Assembly (NCBI GenBank): GCA_028714915.1
Contig: JAQTLL010000002.1
Span: forward strand, 62,001 to 126,000
DNA length: 64,000 bases
Source: Sulfuricurvum sp.
GTDB lineage: Bacteria > Campylobacterota > Campylobacteria > Campylobacterales > Sulfurimonadaceae
Direction: 5' to 3'
The position numbers were made by a program, and so were the translations under genes. Under the pieces are notes generated by a model, which was given only the letters and a program-made list of their open reading frames with translations, did not search any database and was not told where the DNA came from. Positions within the stretch are counted from its first letter, which is position 1, and every line of letters begins with the position of its first letter. Shown here one piece after another: positions 18,151-26,877 of the stretch.

Positions 18151-18973
18151 TAGGACTTCTTTGAGTAAAAATTTTATTGATACTGTAACACAGTTGTGTT
18201 GAACCGATCTTAATTTGTGGGGATTGCGTGCTCTCTTGTTCTAAATTTATTTCATAGAGTTTAATGTATTTGTAAAAATTGGTCACCATATGAGAAAATG
18301 CGATTATGAGTCCAGCATAACCATCCAAAAATCCTTTCTTTAAAATATAGGTACGAAAAAAAGAGTAAAGTCCATTAAAAAGTGCTTTGGCAGGGGATGA
18401 AGATTTTTTACCGACATTATCAGTCGCAAAGAGAGTCGAATAGCGATCGGCTTTTAATAAAAATTCTGAAATACTCTGATAAGGAAAATGGTTAAAACTA
18501 TTTTGGAGTTTTTCGACTTTTACTCCCTCCGTTAAGACGTGTTCATGCACACAATGGTGACTATAGCAGGTCTCTCTCCTATTATAGATGCGAACGATTT
18601 CATCTGCACTCCAGCAATGGCGGATTTCAGTCATGTTATAAAAATTCTTTCGTAACAGAGAATAAACAATGTGTTGATCATTTGGCAATGCAAAAATTTC
18701 TTGAATAATCGCATCATTCATCACTTCGTCACTATCAATCGATAAAATCCAATTATGCCGTGCGTAGGCTGTCGCCATATTTTTAGTCGAGCCAAAGCCG
18801 ATAAATTCCCCTTCAATCAACTGCACATTTGCATAGTTGGAGGCAATGGAGACCGTATCGTCACTACTACCATTGTTGTACACTACAATATCATCAAAAG
18901 CAGACAAGCTATCAAGGCATCGCCTAAGCATTGCTGCACCATTTTTTACAATTATCACAACAGAAACACGCAT
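18131..18973 (-). CDS. Family 2 glycosyltransferase
   Basis: 280 residues, GT-A fold, no signal peptide. Starts VSVVIIVKNGAAMLRRCLDSL, with the metal-binding motif in SIDSDE near residue 83 and ADEIVRIYNR. Closest in pattern to the LPS-core WaaE/KdtX-like beta-1,4-glucosyltransferases, so a role in lipopolysaccharide or glycan assembly at the inner membrane is likely. First gene of a minus-strand run with the two-component system. ATG preceded by AAGGGG. Confidence 0.85.
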   Translation of the reverse strand: MRVSVVIIVKNGAAMLRRCLDSLSAFDDIVVYNNGSSDDTVSIASNYANVQLIEGEFIGFGSTKNMATAYARHNWILSIDSDEVMNDAIIQEIFALPNDQHIVYSLLRKNFYNMTEIRHCWSADEIVRIYNRRETCYSHHCVHEHVLTEGVKVEKLQNSFNHFPYQSISEFLLKADRYSTLFATDNVGKKSSSPAKALFNGLYSFFRTYILKKGFLDGYAGLIIAFSHMVTNFYKYIKLYEINLEQESTQSPQIKIGSTQLCYSINKIFTQRSPSEACSY

Positions 18974-19021
18974 CTTTACCCCTTATTGAATTGCATAATG
19001 TACAAAATGATATACCTTGTG

Positions 19022-19079
19022 TGTGAAATGAATGTGAAACAGGGGGTTTCATATTCATTTCGTTTTACTTTTATATAAT
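19022..19079 (+). promoter_or_regulatory. Promoter with a 16-bp inverted repeat ahead of the export operon
   Basis: Arms at 19025-19040 and 19046-19061 are complementary except for one position and are separated by AGGGG. The left part also holds TGTGAAA twice, exactly 11 bp apart (19022 and 19033). A good -10 hexamer TATAAT lies at 19074-19079, so the palindrome covers the -35 region and looks like an operator rather than a transcript hairpin. The start codon of the next gene is at 19107. Confidence 0.5.
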
Positions 19080-19106
19080 ACTCATTATAAATATCAAAGG
19101 GAAAGT

Positions 19107-19319
19107 ATGAAAAAAATTATTCTAGCCCTATTCTTCAGCAGTGTTGTAGTATTTGCAACCGATTACAGCGGTAAAAGTTTAGAAGAGATGAAAACGATTC
19201 GTAGTACACTGTCGTGGATGGAATTGCCTTCATTTCGAGCAGAAATGCAAAAAAGGATGAAAAATATGACTCCCCAAGAGCGTCAAAAATTGCAAGATGA
19301 GATGAAGCAAAGTAAGTAA
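19107..19319 (+). CDS. Small exported DUF1104-like protein
   Basis: 70 residues: signal peptide (1-17) then a mostly helical, charged body (YSGKSLEEMKTIRSTL, FRAEMQKRMKNMTPQERQKL) resembling the DUF1104 family found in Campylobacterota. Good SD (AAAGGGAAAGT) before the ATG. It leads the TolC/HlyD/ABC operon with 31 bp to the next start. The role is unknown; by analogy with small periplasmic helical proteins next to sensor kinases it may sense the envelope state. Confidence 0.7.
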   Translation: MKKIILALFFSSVVVFATDYSGKSLEEMKTIRSTLSWMELPSFRAEMQKRMKNMTPQERQKLQDEMKQSK

Positions 19320-19350
19320 TAAACAAAATGATTTTATGAATAGGAACCGT

Positions 19351-20631
19351 ATGCAGCCGAGACATGTTTTTTTCTTTTTTTTACTCAGCGTGAGTGCAAG
19401 TGCTTTAACTCTCGAAGAGGCGATTGAGAGAACGCTAAAAACTCATCCCAGCGCACAAATCGCTTCTTTACAATACGAAAGTGCAGTAGCGCAAAGCAAG
19501 AGTGCTGATGCACAGCTTTACCCGCGTATTGATGCCAATGCTAACTATTTTCCGACCAAAACGTATGTTATTCCTTCAGGGGGAGTTTTTGCGACGAAGC
19601 AGGGGGATGGATTTCATGCGGATGTGAGCGGATCGTATATGTTGTGGGATTTTGGACGGACTAAAGATAAAGTCAATGCTGCGTACAGTGCGCAAGAAGG
19701 GGCAGGTTCTACCCAACGAAGGACTCAAAATGAGTTGGTTGAACAAGTGTGGTCGCAGTATTACGGTGTTGCGTATAATGCTTCATTGATCGATACCGCA
19801 GAGGCTTCGGTACAATTTTACAAAGGAAAGTTTGAACAAGCGCTCAATATGCGTAAAAATGGACTAAAAACCGAGGCGGATGAGTTGCGCTTCAAGGCAT
19901 CCCTGTTGGAAGCACAAGAGCGTTTTGTGAGAGCAAAGATTGAATACGATAAAGGATCTTTGTCATTGGGAATTTTGACTGGAAACGATGCTTTTGTAGC
20001 TGTCAATAAATCCAGTTTAGATCAACGCTGCGAAACACTGCCTCTCCAAAGCATCTCTTTGGAGACTTTGCGTCAAGAATTGCGTGAAAATAACCCTCAG
20101 CTCAAAGCATTACGCTCATCCATCACCTCTGCCAAAGGTTTATCGGATGCTTCAAGTCATGAAAAATATGGAAATGTAGCGCTCGTAGGTTCGTACGGCT
20201 ACGATAATTCACTCTCGGCGTATGACAGTTACCAAGCAGGAGTCGTGGGGACGATACCGCTGTATGATGGCGGTAAACTCTCGGCAGAAGCACAAAAAAG
20301 CCGTATTGCCCATACGATAGCCCAAAAAGAGTTTGAGAGCGTTGAGCGTCAGCTTTGGCAAGAAGTGTATGGAGCGTATCGTGATTTGGTACGTGCGGAT
20401 GAGTCGATCAAATCCAAAGAAGGGGTGATCGAAGCAACGACTAAATCATTGCACCTCATTGGAGGAAGATATGCGCAAGGGCTTGCAACCTATGTCGATG
20501 TATTGGAATCTCAAAGCACTTTAGAAAATGCCAAATCTGATTTAGCCCAAGCAAAATATCAAAAAATCGGTGCGTATGCACACCTGCAGCGATTATTAAA
20601 CAAAGGATGTGTCAATGACATTTGTAAATAG
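19351..20631 (+). CDS. TolC-family outer-membrane efflux protein
   Basis: 426 residues with a signal peptide (MQPRHV followed by a hydrophobic stretch ending ASA) and two outer-membrane efflux repeats (about 25-210 and 225-425). I prefer the ATG at 19351 over 19336 because AGGA lies 7 bases before it. It forms the outer-membrane channel of a tripartite exporter with the HlyD-like adaptor and ABC proteins that follow. The stop lies inside the next gene. Confidence 0.9.
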   Translation: MQPRHVFFFFLLSVSASALTLEEAIERTLKTHPSAQIASLQYESAVAQSKSADAQLYPRIDANANYFPTKTYVIPSGGVFATKQGDGFHADVSGSYMLWDFGRTKDKVNAAYSAQEGAGSTQRRTQNELVEQVWSQYYGVAYNASLIDTAEASVQFYKGKFEQALNMRKNGLKTEADELRFKASLLEAQERFVRAKIEYDKGSLSLGILTGNDAFVAVNKSSLDQRCETLPLQSISLETLRQELRENNPQLKALRSSITSAKGLSDASSHEKYGNVALVGSYGYDNSLSAYDSYQAGVVGTIPLYDGGKLSAEAQKSRIAHTIAQKEFESVERQLWQEVYGAYRDLVRADESIKSKEGVIEATTKSLHLIGGRYAQGLATYVDVLESQSTLENAKSDLAQAKYQKIGAYAHLQRLLNKGCVNDICK

Positions 20632-21562
20632 TAAAAAGCGGCTCATCATAGGGATTGTTCTTATCGGCATTGGTACGTTGGTCACGACTAAAATCTATCT
20701 ATCAAAAACGACCAAAAACAATACACCCCCTCTAGTAAAGATTGATCTTACTAGGGTAAGCGGTGTGGGGACGATTGAAGCCAAAGAGATAGTAATCCTC
20801 GCTCCAAAAACAACGTCTAAGCTTGAAGAATTGTTTGCTGATGAGGGAGATACAATTCATCGAGGTCAAGTATTGGCAAAAATGGAAATCTCGGAATTGC
20901 GCGGAAACTTACAAGAAAGTACCGCAATTATTGCCAAAAGCCGCTCTCAATTGGCATCCCAAAATGCGACTATCGAGGATTTGAAAGCCAAAAAAAATCT
21001 AGCCGATATAACATTCAATCGTTACGCTGCCCTTTTAAAAGGGGGCTTTGTGACCCAAGCAGAGTTTGACAGCGCACAAGCTACTGCACAAAGTGCCGCA
21101 GCACAACTGATGAGTGCCCAAGAAAATTTCAAACTCTCCGAACACGACATCGAAAGATCCCTTGCAATACGGACAAGCCAACAAGAGAAGATAGATGATT
21201 TTACCTTACGTTCTCCGTTTGATGGAGTCGTCGTTTCGCGTAAGTTTGAAGTAGGGAGTACGGTGGGCGCAGGTATGGCGGTGTTTCATATTGCCAATCC
21301 AAAAACTCTGTGGATTAAGACCTATATCGATGAACGTCAAAGCGCAAATGTAAAAGTAGGGCAGAGTGCAACGGTAACCCTCCGATCGTTTCCGGATCAG
21401 AAATTTACGGGCAAAGTGGTTCGAATCGGGGTGGAGAGTGACCGTATTACTGAAGAGCGCGTAGTGTATATTGGTTTGGACGTTCTTCCACATCCCATTC
21501 ACATAGGCGAGCAAGCGGAAGCATTTATTGATATTTCATCCCCGTCTAAAATAGAATTATGA
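20615..21562 (+). CDS. HlyD-family periplasmic adaptor
   Basis: 315 residues. One N-terminal helix (about 7-25), biotinyl-lipoyl halves (VILAPKTTSKLEELFADEGD and FTLRSPFDGVVVSRKFEVGS), a coiled-coil hairpin between them (about 100-190) and a beta-barrel. The ATG at 20615 has AAGGA 8 bases upstream and lies 17 bp inside the TolC gene. It links the FtsX-type ABC permease to the outer-membrane channel. Confidence 0.9.
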   Translation: MTFVNSKKRLIIGIVLIGIGTLVTTKIYLSKTTKNNTPPLVKIDLTRVSGVGTIEAKEIVILAPKTTSKLEELFADEGDTIHRGQVLAKMEISELRGNLQESTAIIAKSRSQLASQNATIEDLKAKKNLADITFNRYAALLKGGFVTQAEFDSAQATAQSAAAQLMSAQENFKLSEHDIERSLAIRTSQQEKIDDFTLRSPFDGVVVSRKFEVGSTVGAGMAVFHIANPKTLWIKTYIDERQSANVKVGQSATVTLRSFPDQKFTGKVVRIGVESDRITEERVVYIGLDVLPHPIHIGEQAEAFIDISSPSKIEL

Positions 21563-22695
21563 TAAATCTAGCACAACGTGATATTGCCCACTCGCTGGGA
21601 AAATTCATCACTACTGCCTTGGGTGTGGGGATGCTTATCGGGGTAGTTCTCATTATGATTGGGGTATATCGGGGGATGGTGCACGATGCGATGATTGTCC
21701 CCAATGATATAGCGGCAGATTTATGGGTGGTTCAAAAAGATACATTAGGACCTTTTGCTGAGAGCTCTCGTCTCCACGAAGATCTCAAATATGCTTTAAA
21801 AGGTTTTTTGGGTGTCAAAGAGGTTTATCCGCTCACCTTTCAGAATTTGCAAATCCATCAAAATAAAAAACCGATTCGTGTTTATGCGCTTGGGTATGAA
21901 GCCCTCAGCGGATTTAAACCTTTTTCCCTCATACAAGGACGGGCGATAGAGGTAAGAAATAATGAAATCATTGTCGATATAAAGACAGGATTTCATCTTG
22001 ATGATCGTATTAAACTGGGGCGTAATATCTATACGGTAGTCGGACTTACCCGCAAAGCAGTCTCTTCAGGCGGTGATCCAATGATTTATCTGGATCTAAG
22101 TGCGGCGCAAGAGCTTCAGTTTTTGTTTAGTAACGAGCAGATTCGTAATGACCGCTCCCGTGGCGGAGAACTAAGTGCAACGGCTATGGTCAATACGTTT
22201 GCCCTTACCCTTCGACCGGGATCTGATGCCAAGAGTATTGCCAAAGAGATACATCGCTGGAAACATCAAGAGGTCTATACGACGCAGGAACAATCTGATA
22301 TTCTCACCAAAAATCTCATTGAACGTTCTGCCAAGCAAATAGGGATGTTTACTGTGATTTTGCTCATTGTCTCCTCTGTTATTATCTCCCTTATTATTTA
22401 TACGATGACCATTGGAAAAATGAAAGAGATAGCCATTTTAAAACTCATAGGAGCACCTAATATCATCATTACGAAGATGATTGGACAGCAATCTGTATTG
22501 CTGGGAATTCTTGCGTTTATCGGTGGAAATATTTTTGCCAATGCGAGCGCCAATTTTTTCCCAAAAACGGTCATTCTTATTCCCGGTGATGCCCTAAAGC
22601 TTTTTGTGGTCATTATTATTGTGAGTATTTTGGCATCACTTTCGGGTATTCGTACGGCTCTTCGTGTTGATCCCTCCAGTGCGATAGGGGGATAA
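21559..22695 (+). CDS. ABC exporter permease, MacB/FtsX type
   Basis: 378 residues. Helix near 20-42, a periplasmic MacB_PCD-like domain (about 45-260), and three C-terminal helices typical of FtsX permeases. ATGA overlap with the adaptor gene. With the separate ATPase that follows it resembles DevC- or LolC/E-type mechanotransmission permeases that push substrate out of the periplasm rather than across the inner membrane. The substrate is not evident. Confidence 0.88.
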   Translation: MINLAQRDIAHSLGKFITTALGVGMLIGVVLIMIGVYRGMVHDAMIVPNDIAADLWVVQKDTLGPFAESSRLHEDLKYALKGFLGVKEVYPLTFQNLQIHQNKKPIRVYALGYEALSGFKPFSLIQGRAIEVRNNEIIVDIKTGFHLDDRIKLGRNIYTVVGLTRKAVSSGGDPMIYLDLSAAQELQFLFSNEQIRNDRSRGGELSATAMVNTFALTLRPGSDAKSIAKEIHRWKHQEVYTTQEQSDILTKNLIERSAKQIGMFTVILLIVSSVIISLIIYTMTIGKMKEIAILKLIGAPNIIITKMIGQQSVLLGILAFIGGNIFANASANFFPKTVILIPGDALKLFVVIIIVSILASLSGIRTALRVDPSSAIGG

Positions 22696-23382
22696 ATGAG
22701 TATGCCAATAATAGCCATGAACGGTATTTCAAAAACGTATGGTACCGGTGATAGTGCGGTCACAGCAATCAAAGAGGCGACATTAAAGATTTATTCAGGG
22801 GAAACAGTAGCGCTATTAGGTCCAAGCGGTTCGGGTAAAACAACCCTCATTACGATGATCGGTTGTATCACTGAACCTACAAGCGGGAAACTTTTCTTGA
22901 ATAATGAACTCGTATACGATGAGAAATGGAGAGTTAGTGATACCCGCAAGATACGTCGAGAGAATATTGGATTTATTTTCCAAGCACACAACCTTATTCC
23001 TTTTTTGAATGTAAGAGAAAATGTAACCCTTGTCCCTCTCATGAATGGAATAAGTGACAAAGAGGCAAATGCCCGAGCCAGAGAGCTGTTGGAGTATTTG
23101 GGAGTAGGGGAGAAAGAAAATAAAATGCCTTCGCAACTCTCAGGAGGTCAAAGTCAGAGGGTTGCCATAGCCCGTTCTCTGGCCAATAATCCTAAAATTA
23201 TCTTAGCCGATGAGCCAACTGCAGCATTGGATGCCCAACGGGCGTTATCGGTCATGCAATTGTTAAAAAAGCTCTCTATTGAGCAAAATGTAGCCATTGT
23301 CGTCGTTACTCACGACGAGAGGATGTTACCGCTGTTTGATCGGATTTTACGAGTTGAAGATGGATATGTACGAGAGGAATAA
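22696..23382 (+). CDS. ABC exporter ATPase, LolD/DevA/MacB type
   Basis: 228 residues, a complete ATPase: Walker A GPSGSGKT, Q loop FIFQAHN, signature LSGGQSQR, Walker B IILADEPTAALD and the switch His in VVTHDE. The ATG follows the permease stop directly, with AGGGGG upstream. It powers the FtsX-type permease encoded just before it. Last gene of the operon; a 14-bp inverted repeat begins at its stop codon. Confidence 0.93.
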   Translation: MSMPIIAMNGISKTYGTGDSAVTAIKEATLKIYSGETVALLGPSGSGKTTLITMIGCITEPTSGKLFLNNELVYDEKWRVSDTRKIRRENIGFIFQAHNLIPFLNVRENVTLVPLMNGISDKEANARARELLEYLGVGEKENKMPSQLSGGQSQRVAIARSLANNPKIILADEPTAALDAQRALSVMQLLKKLSIEQNVAIVVVTHDERMLPLFDRILRVEDGYVREE

Positions 23383-23469
23383 CAGACAGACAGCAATTTG
23401 TAACAAACAAATTTAAGGAGGTCGTTTTTTAGCCTTGCTGTCTGTCTGCTATGCCCCCATAAGGGCATA
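23383..23469. repeat. Inverted repeat and second hairpin between convergent genes
   Basis: CAGACAGACAGCAA (23383-23396) and its exact reverse complement (23435-23448) are separated by 38 bases. The loop contains AAGGAGGTCG and a T6 run. A second hairpin, TATGCCC-N6-GGGCATA (23450-23469), follows at once. Neither stem is followed directly by a T run on either strand, so they are not textbook terminators, yet they lie exactly where the ABC operon and the convergent c553 gene must both end. Confidence 0.6.
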
Positions 23470-23473
23470 CAGA

Positions 23474-23773
23474 TTATTTGGCAATATAAGAAGCGATAGC
23501 AGTAATCTGAGCATCAGTCAGAGTTGCTACTTGCCCTTTCATCATACCTTTCATAGGCCCGCCGTAGCTGCCATCTTTGTACCCTTTAAGTGCAGTAATA
23601 ACACCCGCCACCCCCAAGTCTTTGATGATTTTACTTTTGCCAAGAGCTGCTTTTTCACCCTGAGCTCCATGACAAGCAGCACATTTTTTAAATAAATCTG
23701 CCCCCTCGTCCGCCATTACGTTAACAGAACTAAACCCTACCAATGCTACCAATACCATGATACTTTTTTTCAT
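23474..23773 (-). CDS. Cytochrome c553-like mono-haem protein
   Basis: 99 residues: signal peptide (1-21, ending VMA), a single CAACH motif near residue 32 and a downstream Met ligand candidate in GGPMKGMMKG. Size and pattern match small class I cytochromes that carry electrons from the bc1 complex to periplasmic reductases and oxidases. An FNR-type box is centred 63 bp upstream, which suggests a role in anaerobic nitrate/NO respiration. Confidence 0.9.
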   Translation of the reverse strand: MKKSIMVLVALVGFSSVNVMADEGADLFKKCAACHGAQGEKAALGKSKIIKDLGVAGVITALKGYKDGSYGGPMKGMMKGQVATLTDAQITAIASYIAK

Positions 23774-23829
23774 AATTATAACCCTCTATAAAGATACCAT
23801 TATTATAAAAGATTATGAACAAAATTGCT

Positions 23830-23843
23830 TTGATACAGGTCAA
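23830..23843 (-). promoter_or_regulatory. FNR/DNR-type box of the cytochrome c553 gene
   Basis: TTGATACAGGTCAA, centred 63 bp from the start codon of the cytochrome and just past the end of nrdG. It matches the consensus of the other boxes. Confidence 0.75.
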
Positions 23844-23849
23844 GAAATG

Positions 23850-24515
23850 TTAAGGTCGTAACGTTATATAGGGAGCCAGTTTTTCATAGTCAATACGATG
23901 ATTCGATACCGAAAGGTCTCCTATCGTTTTCATCCCTCCTTGAAAAAGCTGTACATAATACTCGCGGTCATATCCCCTTCGCTTCAAAGTTTTTGCCATG
24001 GTGATAATATCTTCTTCGCTCAACAGCTCCGGATGAAACGTTGTTCGTACTTCAAAATCAATCCCGCTTTTACGAACAGCTTTAAAACTCTCCCAAAATC
24101 GTTTTTCACTTCCTCCGCCACAAATTTCGCTCATCTTAGAGTCAGTCGCTTTGTAATCCAAAGCAACATAATCGATAAGATTTTCCCTCAGTAATTGATG
24201 AATAATATCGGTGCGCATACCGTTGGTATCAAGTTTGATTTTATAGCCCAGTGATTTTATAGAACGACAAAAAGCCAGAAGATGGGGATAGGTTGTGCAT
24301 TCGCCGCCACTGAGCACTACCCCCTCCAGCAGTCCTTGCCGGCGACGTAAAAAAGCGAGAGCTTCTTCTTCATCTATGTGTGCAACACCAAAAACAATAT
24401 CGGGGTTATAGCAATAAACGCATCGTAGATTGCACCCTGCAAACCAAAAGATAGCTGCAGGAGTGTCAGGAAAATCGAGAAGGGTAAACGGGGTTATATC
24501 ATACAGTGCTTTCAT
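23850..24515 (-). CDS. nrdG: Anaerobic ribonucleotide reductase activase (radical SAM)
   Basis: 221 residues. The radical-SAM cluster motif CNLRCVYC is present at about residue 23, then GGE (VVLSGGECT). It installs the glycyl radical on the class III reductase using S-adenosylmethionine and a [4Fe-4S] cluster. The ATG at 24515 fits the usual NrdG N-terminus (KALYDITPFTLLDFPD) but has no evident SD; a TTG at 24539 in frame is the alternative. It follows the split-off glycyl-radical gene by 7-30 bp, so the order is nrdD, tail, nrdG. Confidence 0.88.
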   Translation of the reverse strand: MKALYDITPFTLLDFPDTPAAIFWFAGCNLRCVYCYNPDIVFGVAHIDEEEALAFLRRRQGLLEGVVLSGGECTTYPHLLAFCRSIKSLGYKIKLDTNGMRTDIIHQLLRENLIDYVALDYKATDSKMSEICGGGSEKRFWESFKAVRKSGIDFEVRTTFHPELLSEEDIITMAKTLKRRGYDREYYVQLFQGGMKTIGDLSVSNHRIDYEKLAPYITLRP

Positions 24516-24545
24516 TTTAATGAATGCCGAAGGGATCAAATCCCT

Positions 24546-24710
24546 TTAGCTGACTTTTAAACATTCTTTAAAATACGTTCGATCTCTATGCTCTTGTTTT
24601 TTTCCGATATTAAAACTCTCAACAGGGCGATGATACCCCATCACTCTCGTATAAACCATACAACGTGTTCGTTTGTTTTCTTGGCTTTTCAGCACCATTT
24701 CGTCTTTCAT
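24546..24710 (-). CDS. Stand-alone glycyl-radical domain of class III ribonucleotide reductase
   Basis: 54 residues, mostly the C-terminal glycyl-radical segment normally at the end of NrdD: VYTRVMGYHRPVESFNIGKK, with the radical Gly in RVMGY. The large nrdD gene stops before this segment. The ATG overlaps the nrdD stop (ATGA) and AAGGAGG stands 4 bases upstream, so it looks like a designed, translationally coupled gene rather than a sequencing frameshift. It must dock on the NrdD body to place the Gly near the active-site Cys. Residue-level identification is by motif only. Confidence 0.8.
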   Translation of the reverse strand: MKDEMVLKSQENKRTRCMVYTRVMGYHRPVESFNIGKKQEHRDRTYFKECLKVS

Positions 24711-26800
24711 GCAACCTCCTTGGATAAGATTAATTCATCACATTTTGGGCAAAACTCATGTTCGCCGTGTAAATAGCCATGCGTTGGACACACCGAGAAA
24801 AGCGGTGTGATCGTGATATAAGGGAGTCTATGTTTGGTTAAGACATTTTTGACCATTCGTCGACACGCCTCAACCGTCCCGATGCGCTCACTCATATAGA
24901 GATGCAATACTGTCCCCCCTGTATATTTACACTGAAGCTCATCTTGGAGTTCCAGCGCTTCAAAAGGGTCATCCGTCCAGGCAACTGGGATTTGAGAGCT
25001 GTTAGTATAGTAAATATTGTCTCCCTCTCCTGCTTGGAGGATGTCAGGATAACGTTTTTTATCCTCTTTCGCAAAACGATAGGTCGTCCCTTCAGCAGGT
25101 GTCGCCTCTAGGTTGTACAAATTACCGCTTCTCTCTTGGTATCCTCGGATGGTAGTGCGCATACTTTCTAAAATAGCCAATGAAAAGTCTACTCCCCACG
25201 CAGTGGATAAATCCTCGGTGTCACCACTAAAATTACGAACCATTTCATTCATTCCATTGACACCGATGGTGGAGAAATGGTTATTGAATCCTTTTAAATA
25301 TCGCGCCGTATAGGGGTAAAGTCCCCGTTCAAACATCTCGTTTACAAAGACTCTTTTTTTCTCCAGTGTTGAATAGGCGATTTCCATTAATACATCCAAT
25401 GCATCAAAGAATCCTTTTTCATCTCCGGGATACAAATATCCTAAGCGCGCCATATTGATAGTAACGACACCGATACTTCCCGTCATTTCGGCACTTCCGA
25501 ACAGTCCATTGCCCCGCTTGAGAAGTTCGCGCAAATCAAGCTGTAAACGGCAGCACATACTGCGAACAGCTCCCGGCTTATAGGCATTTGGATTTTCTAC
25601 TTTCACCCCATTCTCATCTTTAAGATACTGACTTCCGATAAAGTTTTGAAAATAGCTTGAACCGATCTTAGCCGTATTTTCAAATAAAATATCGGTATTT
25701 TCACCGTACCAGTCGAAATCTTCAGTGATATTGACGGTTGGGATAGGGAAGGTAAAGGGCTGACCTCCATTGTCTCCTTCTGTCATTATCTCATAGTAAG
25801 CACGGTTGATCATCCGCATTTCCGGTAAAAAGTGCTTGTAGGTAACATCCGTAAATTTTGTGATATGACTGTCTCTGTTCTTCAATTCACTCAACAGCTC
25901 GTTTGACGTACTCGTTTCAAAGAGGTGGTGCTGATTTTTGGTAGGAATTTGATCTTTTAAATCTTCCGGTACCATCCAGTCAATCGTGATATTGGTAAAA
26001 GGAGATTGACCCCAACGGGCAGGGACATTAAGATTGTACACAAACTGCCGTATCGCTTTTTTTACCTCGGTAAACGAGAGTTGATCTTTATAAACATAAG
26101 GTGCCAAATAGGTATCAAACGAACTAAACGCTTGCGCTCCTGCCCACTCACTTTGGAGAATTCCCAAGAAGTTGGCCATTTGACCCAATGCCTCTCTAAA
26201 GTGATTAGGAGCTTTGCTGTCAACACGTCCGCGTACTCCATTAAACCCTTCATCCAGCAATGCCCGTAAACTCCATCCGGCACAATATCCAGTAAGACAA
26301 TCGAGATCATGGATATGGATGTCGCCGTTACGATGGGATCCTCCCTCTTGGGGAGAGTAGATGGTATCAAGCCAAAAATTGGCAATCACTTTACCTGCGA
26401 GATTGTTAATAAGTCCCGCATTGGAATAGCCCGTATTTGCATTGGCATTGATCCGCCAATCGGTTTTATAGATGTACTCTTGAACACTTTGAGTAGAGTT
26501 GACGAAGGTAGTGTCAGGTAAAAGACCTGCAACGTGTTCACGCTGCATTTTATGCAAGAAACGGTAGGTGATAAAAGATTTCATCACCGCAAACTCTCCA
26601 GAATTATGGAGCTCTTCCTCGATGATGTCTTGAATCTCTTCAACGCTCCAAATAGGTTTTGTCTCGATTCTCTCTAAGAGACTTTTTAACGCAATTTGAT
26701 TGTAAGGACGTGAAACACTTTCAAATGCTTTTTTGATCGCATCCACAATTTTATAGAGGTGAAAAAGTTCTGTTGATCCGTCACGTTTTAAAACTTGCAT
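24707..26800 (-). CDS. nrdD: Anaerobic (class III) ribonucleoside-triphosphate reductase, large part
   Basis: 697 residues. N-terminal ATP-cone (1-90), then the ten-stranded barrel with the active-site Cys in SMCCRLQLD. Near the C-terminus is the zinc-type Cys set (SVCPTHGYLHGEHEFCPKCDE). The protein ends there without the RVxGY glycyl-radical segment, which is encoded by the next overlapping gene. It reduces NTPs to dNTPs under anoxia. An FNR-type box is centred 61 bp upstream, directly after napD. Confidence 0.92.
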   Translation of the reverse strand: MQVLKRDGSTELFHLYKIVDAIKKAFESVSRPYNQIALKSLLERIETKPIWSVEEIQDIIEEELHNSGEFAVMKSFITYRFLHKMQREHVAGLLPDTTFVNSTQSVQEYIYKTDWRINANANTGYSNAGLINNLAGKVIANFWLDTIYSPQEGGSHRNGDIHIHDLDCLTGYCAGWSLRALLDEGFNGVRGRVDSKAPNHFREALGQMANFLGILQSEWAGAQAFSSFDTYLAPYVYKDQLSFTEVKKAIRQFVYNLNVPARWGQSPFTNITIDWMVPEDLKDQIPTKNQHHLFETSTSNELLSELKNRDSHITKFTDVTYKHFLPEMRMINRAYYEIMTEGDNGGQPFTFPIPTVNITEDFDWYGENTDILFENTAKIGSSYFQNFIGSQYLKDENGVKVENPNAYKPGAVRSMCCRLQLDLRELLKRGNGLFGSAEMTGSIGVVTINMARLGYLYPGDEKGFFDALDVLMEIAYSTLEKKRVFVNEMFERGLYPYTARYLKGFNNHFSTIGVNGMNEMVRNFSGDTEDLSTAWGVDFSLAILESMRTTIRGYQERSGNLYNLEATPAEGTTYRFAKEDKKRYPDILQAGEGDNIYYTNSSQIPVAWTDDPFEALELQDELQCKYTGGTVLHLYMSERIGTVEACRRMVKNVLTKHRLPYITITPLFSVCPTHGYLHGEHEFCPKCDELILSKEVA

Positions 26801-26854
26801 GCCTAACCTTGAAAAAAGAATGACTCATTATAACTCAAATAGATCACTTTCTCA

Positions 26855-26868
26855 TTGATTTTTGTCAA
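26855..26868 (-). promoter_or_regulatory. FNR/DNR-type box of nrdD
   Basis: TTGATTTTTGTCAA, centred 61 bp from the nrdD start codon and only 9 bp after the napD stop. It couples dNTP synthesis to anoxia or denitrification. No terminator is visible after napD, so read-through from nap is also possible. Confidence 0.75.
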
Positions 26869-26877
26869 CAAGATATT

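Noticed and set aside
24707..24712. Sequencing frameshift at the end of nrdD
   Set aside because: The second frame has its own ATG, a strong SD and an ATGA overlap, and the amino-terminal residues of the tail do not continue the zinc motif.
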